Shown here: positions 61,687 to 64,000 of the stretch, in pieces
Layout of the letters: every line of letters starts with the position of its first letter
How positions within the stretch are numbered: position 1 is the stretch's first letter
NCBI RefSeq assembly: GCF_026151205.1
Contig: NC_087075.1
Span: forward strand, 12,570,303 to 12,634,302
Length of the DNA: 64,000 bases
DNA from: Bolinopsis microptera
Lineage: Eukaryota > Ctenophora > Tentaculata > Lobata > Bolinopsidae
Reading direction: 5' to 3'
Translations under genes and position numbers: made by a program
Notes under the pieces: model-generated
What the model saw: the letters and a program-made list of their open reading frames with translations, nothing else
Database searches by the model: none
What the model was told of the DNA's origin: nothing

Positions 61687-63237
61687 ACTTGGACGGAAGT
61701 GGACAGTCTGCCTACCAAATTAGGAGGGTCAGCTGCAGACACCACCTGTAAAGTGTAAACTAGCTGTTGTGTTTTAAGTAATTCATTAATTGATTAGTTA
61801 ATTAGTTAATTAGTTAATTAGTGTACCTAGCAAATTAGGAGGGTCAGCTGCAGACACCAGCTATAAGTGTAAACTAGCTGTATACTGTTGTGGTATTAGT
61901 AATTCATTAATTAATTAAAGTAGATATTATAATTATTATCGTACAATGCAGTGAATATCGTTCAATATTCTGTGTGAGGTTGTCACTCCCTGAACTTGAA
62001 ATCTAGTGAATTTATGAAGCGAACTTCAAATTATAGTCGAAGCTTTGAAACTGCTTCATGGTAACCAGTCACGAGGGCGGAAGTCCCTTAGGTCCTCCGC
62101 CTTCGTGACTTCCGCCCTCGTGTCCTATACCCTGCTTCATGAGTAATTGACCTCTATAATAATACGCCAACTGTGCGGATAATACCCATAACGTTGTTCG
62201 TATGTTCCACTATTTAGAACGTATAACGCTTTTGGACACTGCTGTGCCCCATTACTGTAAATTGATAACGCTAAGAATTCTTGTTAAAGTAGTGACGATA
62301 AACACTAAAAGCATAATAACTATTTATAACGTTTGTCATTGCGAGTGTTTGATAAATATTCATTGGAACAGCCTAGCGGCTAGCTGTCATTCAAAGTTAC
62401 AATCTCGAAATTGAGTCTTCAGTCTTTAATTTTCATTGGCGATTTAGTTTTTTAAATGTAAGTCAATTTAATTAGCTATCAGCAATATGAAATACCTTTT
62501 CTCCCCGTCCTAATTTCTTAAGGTTCCTTTTCAGTACGCATGGAAGGTTCAGTTAACAATTCAGTATGTAGGTTCGACTAGCTTAAAACTTTAGTCATGA
62601 TCTCATCTGCTCAGTCAGCCAAATAACAAGACACGGGCAGGTAATGTAAATAGATCCCCTGAACTATCCGTGAAACTGGAACTAGGAGGTGATTAGGTAA
62701 GGGGCGACAAAGTAAGCCTGTACTTAAAGCTCTGTGATCAATTTGCACTTCAAGTTACTTCAATTTGATAAGGAATGTCCTTATTCATTGGATCTGACAC
62801 TGATTTAAGAATGGTGGTGTACGTATTTATTAAGAATGAAATTTACAGTCAAAATATTCTTTGTGAGGTTGCATAATATATGAAATACCAACCATATGAA
62901 CTCATGTTGATAGGCAACATGTAACCAGTGCCCTTCAACGTTACAACCTACGGGTGTATTGTCTAAACTCTAAATACACCGTATTTTAATTATGTGTCAC
63001 AGGTCACTAACTTAGTAACTCACTTTAAGGAAGCCGTCCCGGAAAACCTTGTAACAGAAACCAGTCACGTGGTAATCACGTGGTAATCGACCAGTCATGT
63101 GGTAATCGACCGGTAAGTTGGTGAAAGAAACACTACAATGTCGACCAGTTATCCTGCGTGTAAAAATGGTGATTTGTGACTCTAGGCCTCGTGGTGGTTT
63201 TTTATGGTGACCATGTTATATAAATTAGGAGATGAAA
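61687..63237. other. Repeat-flanked stretch without a recognised gene
   Basis: It has a ~118-bp direct duplication (aaattaggagggtcagctgc near 61713 and 61831) with ttagttaa runs between. An inverted repeat lies at 62070-62122. Direct cacgtggtaatcgacc-type repeats lie near 63065-63110. No coding exon is supported. Confidence 0.45.
62070..62122. repeat. 16-bp GC-rich inverted repeat
   Basis: Arms cacgagggcggaagtc and gacttccgccctcgtg pair perfectly around a 21-base loop that itself contains ctccgccttc. It stands out from the AT-rich surroundings. Confidence 0.8.
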
Positions 63238-64000
63238 AGTAGGCTCTAAAGTAGGCTCTAAAGTAGGCTCTAAAGTAGGCTGTAAAGTAGGCTCTAAAGT
63301 AGGCTCTAAAGTAGGCTCTAAAGTAGGCTCTAAAGTAGGCTCTAAAGTAGGCTGTAAAGTAGGCTCTAAAGTAGGCTCTAAAGTAGGCTCTAAAGTAGGC
63401 TCTAAAGTAGGCTCTAAAGTAGGCTCTAAAGTAGGCTCTAAAGTAGGCTCTAAAGTAGGCTCTAAAGTAGGCTCTAAAGTAGGCTCTAAAGTAGGCTCTA
63501 AAGTAGGCTCTAAAGTAGGCTCTAAAGTAGGCTCTAAAGTAGGCTCTAAAGTAGGCTCTAAAGTAGGCTCTAAAGTAGGCTCTAAAGTAGGCTCTAAAGT
63601 AGGCTCTAAAGTAGGCTCTAAAGTAGGCTCTAAAGTAGGCTCTAAAGTAGGCTCTAAAGTAGGCTCTAAAGTAGGCTCTAAAGTAGGCTCTAAAGTAGGC
63701 TCTAAAGTAGGCTCTAAAGTAGGCTCTAAAGTAGGCTCTAAAGTAGGCTCTAAAGTAGGCTCTAAAGTAGGCTCTAAAGTAGGCTCTAAAGTAGGCTCTA
63801 AAGTAGGCTCTAAAGTAGGCTCTAAAGTAGGCTCTAAAGTAGGCTCTAAAGTAGGCTCTAAAGTAGGCTCTAAAGTAGGCTCTAAAGTAGGCTCTAAAGT
63901 AGGCTCTAAAGTAGGCTCTAAAGTAGGCTCTAAAGTAGGCTCTAAAGTAGGCTCTAAAGTAGGCTCTAAAGTAGGCTCTAAAGTAGGCTCTAAAGTAGGC
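63238..64000. repeat. 12-bp satellite running off the window end
   Basis: More than 60 head-to-tail copies of gtaggctctaaa with only two early variant units (ctgtaa for ctctaa, near 63281 and 63351). The array is still running at the last base, so its true length is unknown. Confidence 0.97.

Overview
This is a window of AT-rich eukaryotic nuclear DNA from an animal. The evidence is intron-split genes with GT..AG boundaries, an XRN1, an Aurora kinase, a Ly6/three-finger protein, CR1-type LINEs and many cut-and-paste DNA transposons. A non-bilaterian animal such as a cnidarian is my best guess, but the sequence does not fix the species. I see no prokaryotic features.

Layout. 1-3743: nothing recognisable except one short dispersed repeat. 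3744-32258 (-): a complete XRN1 gene. I could chain 36 exons in frame into about 1611 residues. Its introns hold a separate four-exon Ly6-like gene on the opposite strand (14412-15776), four simple inverted-repeat elements (5668-5876, 6131-7458, 13800-13963, 27661-28427) and a 6.7-kb nest of transposons (16900-23587). 33003-35572 (-): a two-exon coiled-coil protein of 791 residues. 36419-38596 (-): a complete six-exon Aurora kinase of 320 residues. 39084-40037 (-): the last exon of an unrecognised gene. These four genes share one strand with gaps of roughly 0.5-0.85 kb.

40950-53640 is transposon-rich: a LINE tail, a second copy of the long-inverted-repeat transposon (41538-44907) whose core is inverted relative to the first, a long CR1-like LINE ORF (47874-51281), and several LINE 3' fragments. 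54964-55701 (+) holds the first three coding exons of a secreted protein whose N-terminus resembles a proprotein-convertase prodomain; no later exons are seen. 57996-61686 is an 86-bp tandem array split by a 2.06-kb hAT-type element with an 8-bp target duplication. The window ends inside a 12-bp satellite (63238-64000).

Functional picture. XRN1 (cytoplasmic 5'-3' mRNA decay) and Aurora (mitosis) are conserved housekeeping genes under no obvious joint control. The most unusual material is (1) the paired transposons carrying a tRNA-like segment, exon-like pieces and an orphan DTDLL/CXC protein, with the core flipped between copies; (2) tandem duplications at or next to 5' splice sites in three introns; and (3) the antisense Ly6 gene inside an XRN1 intron.
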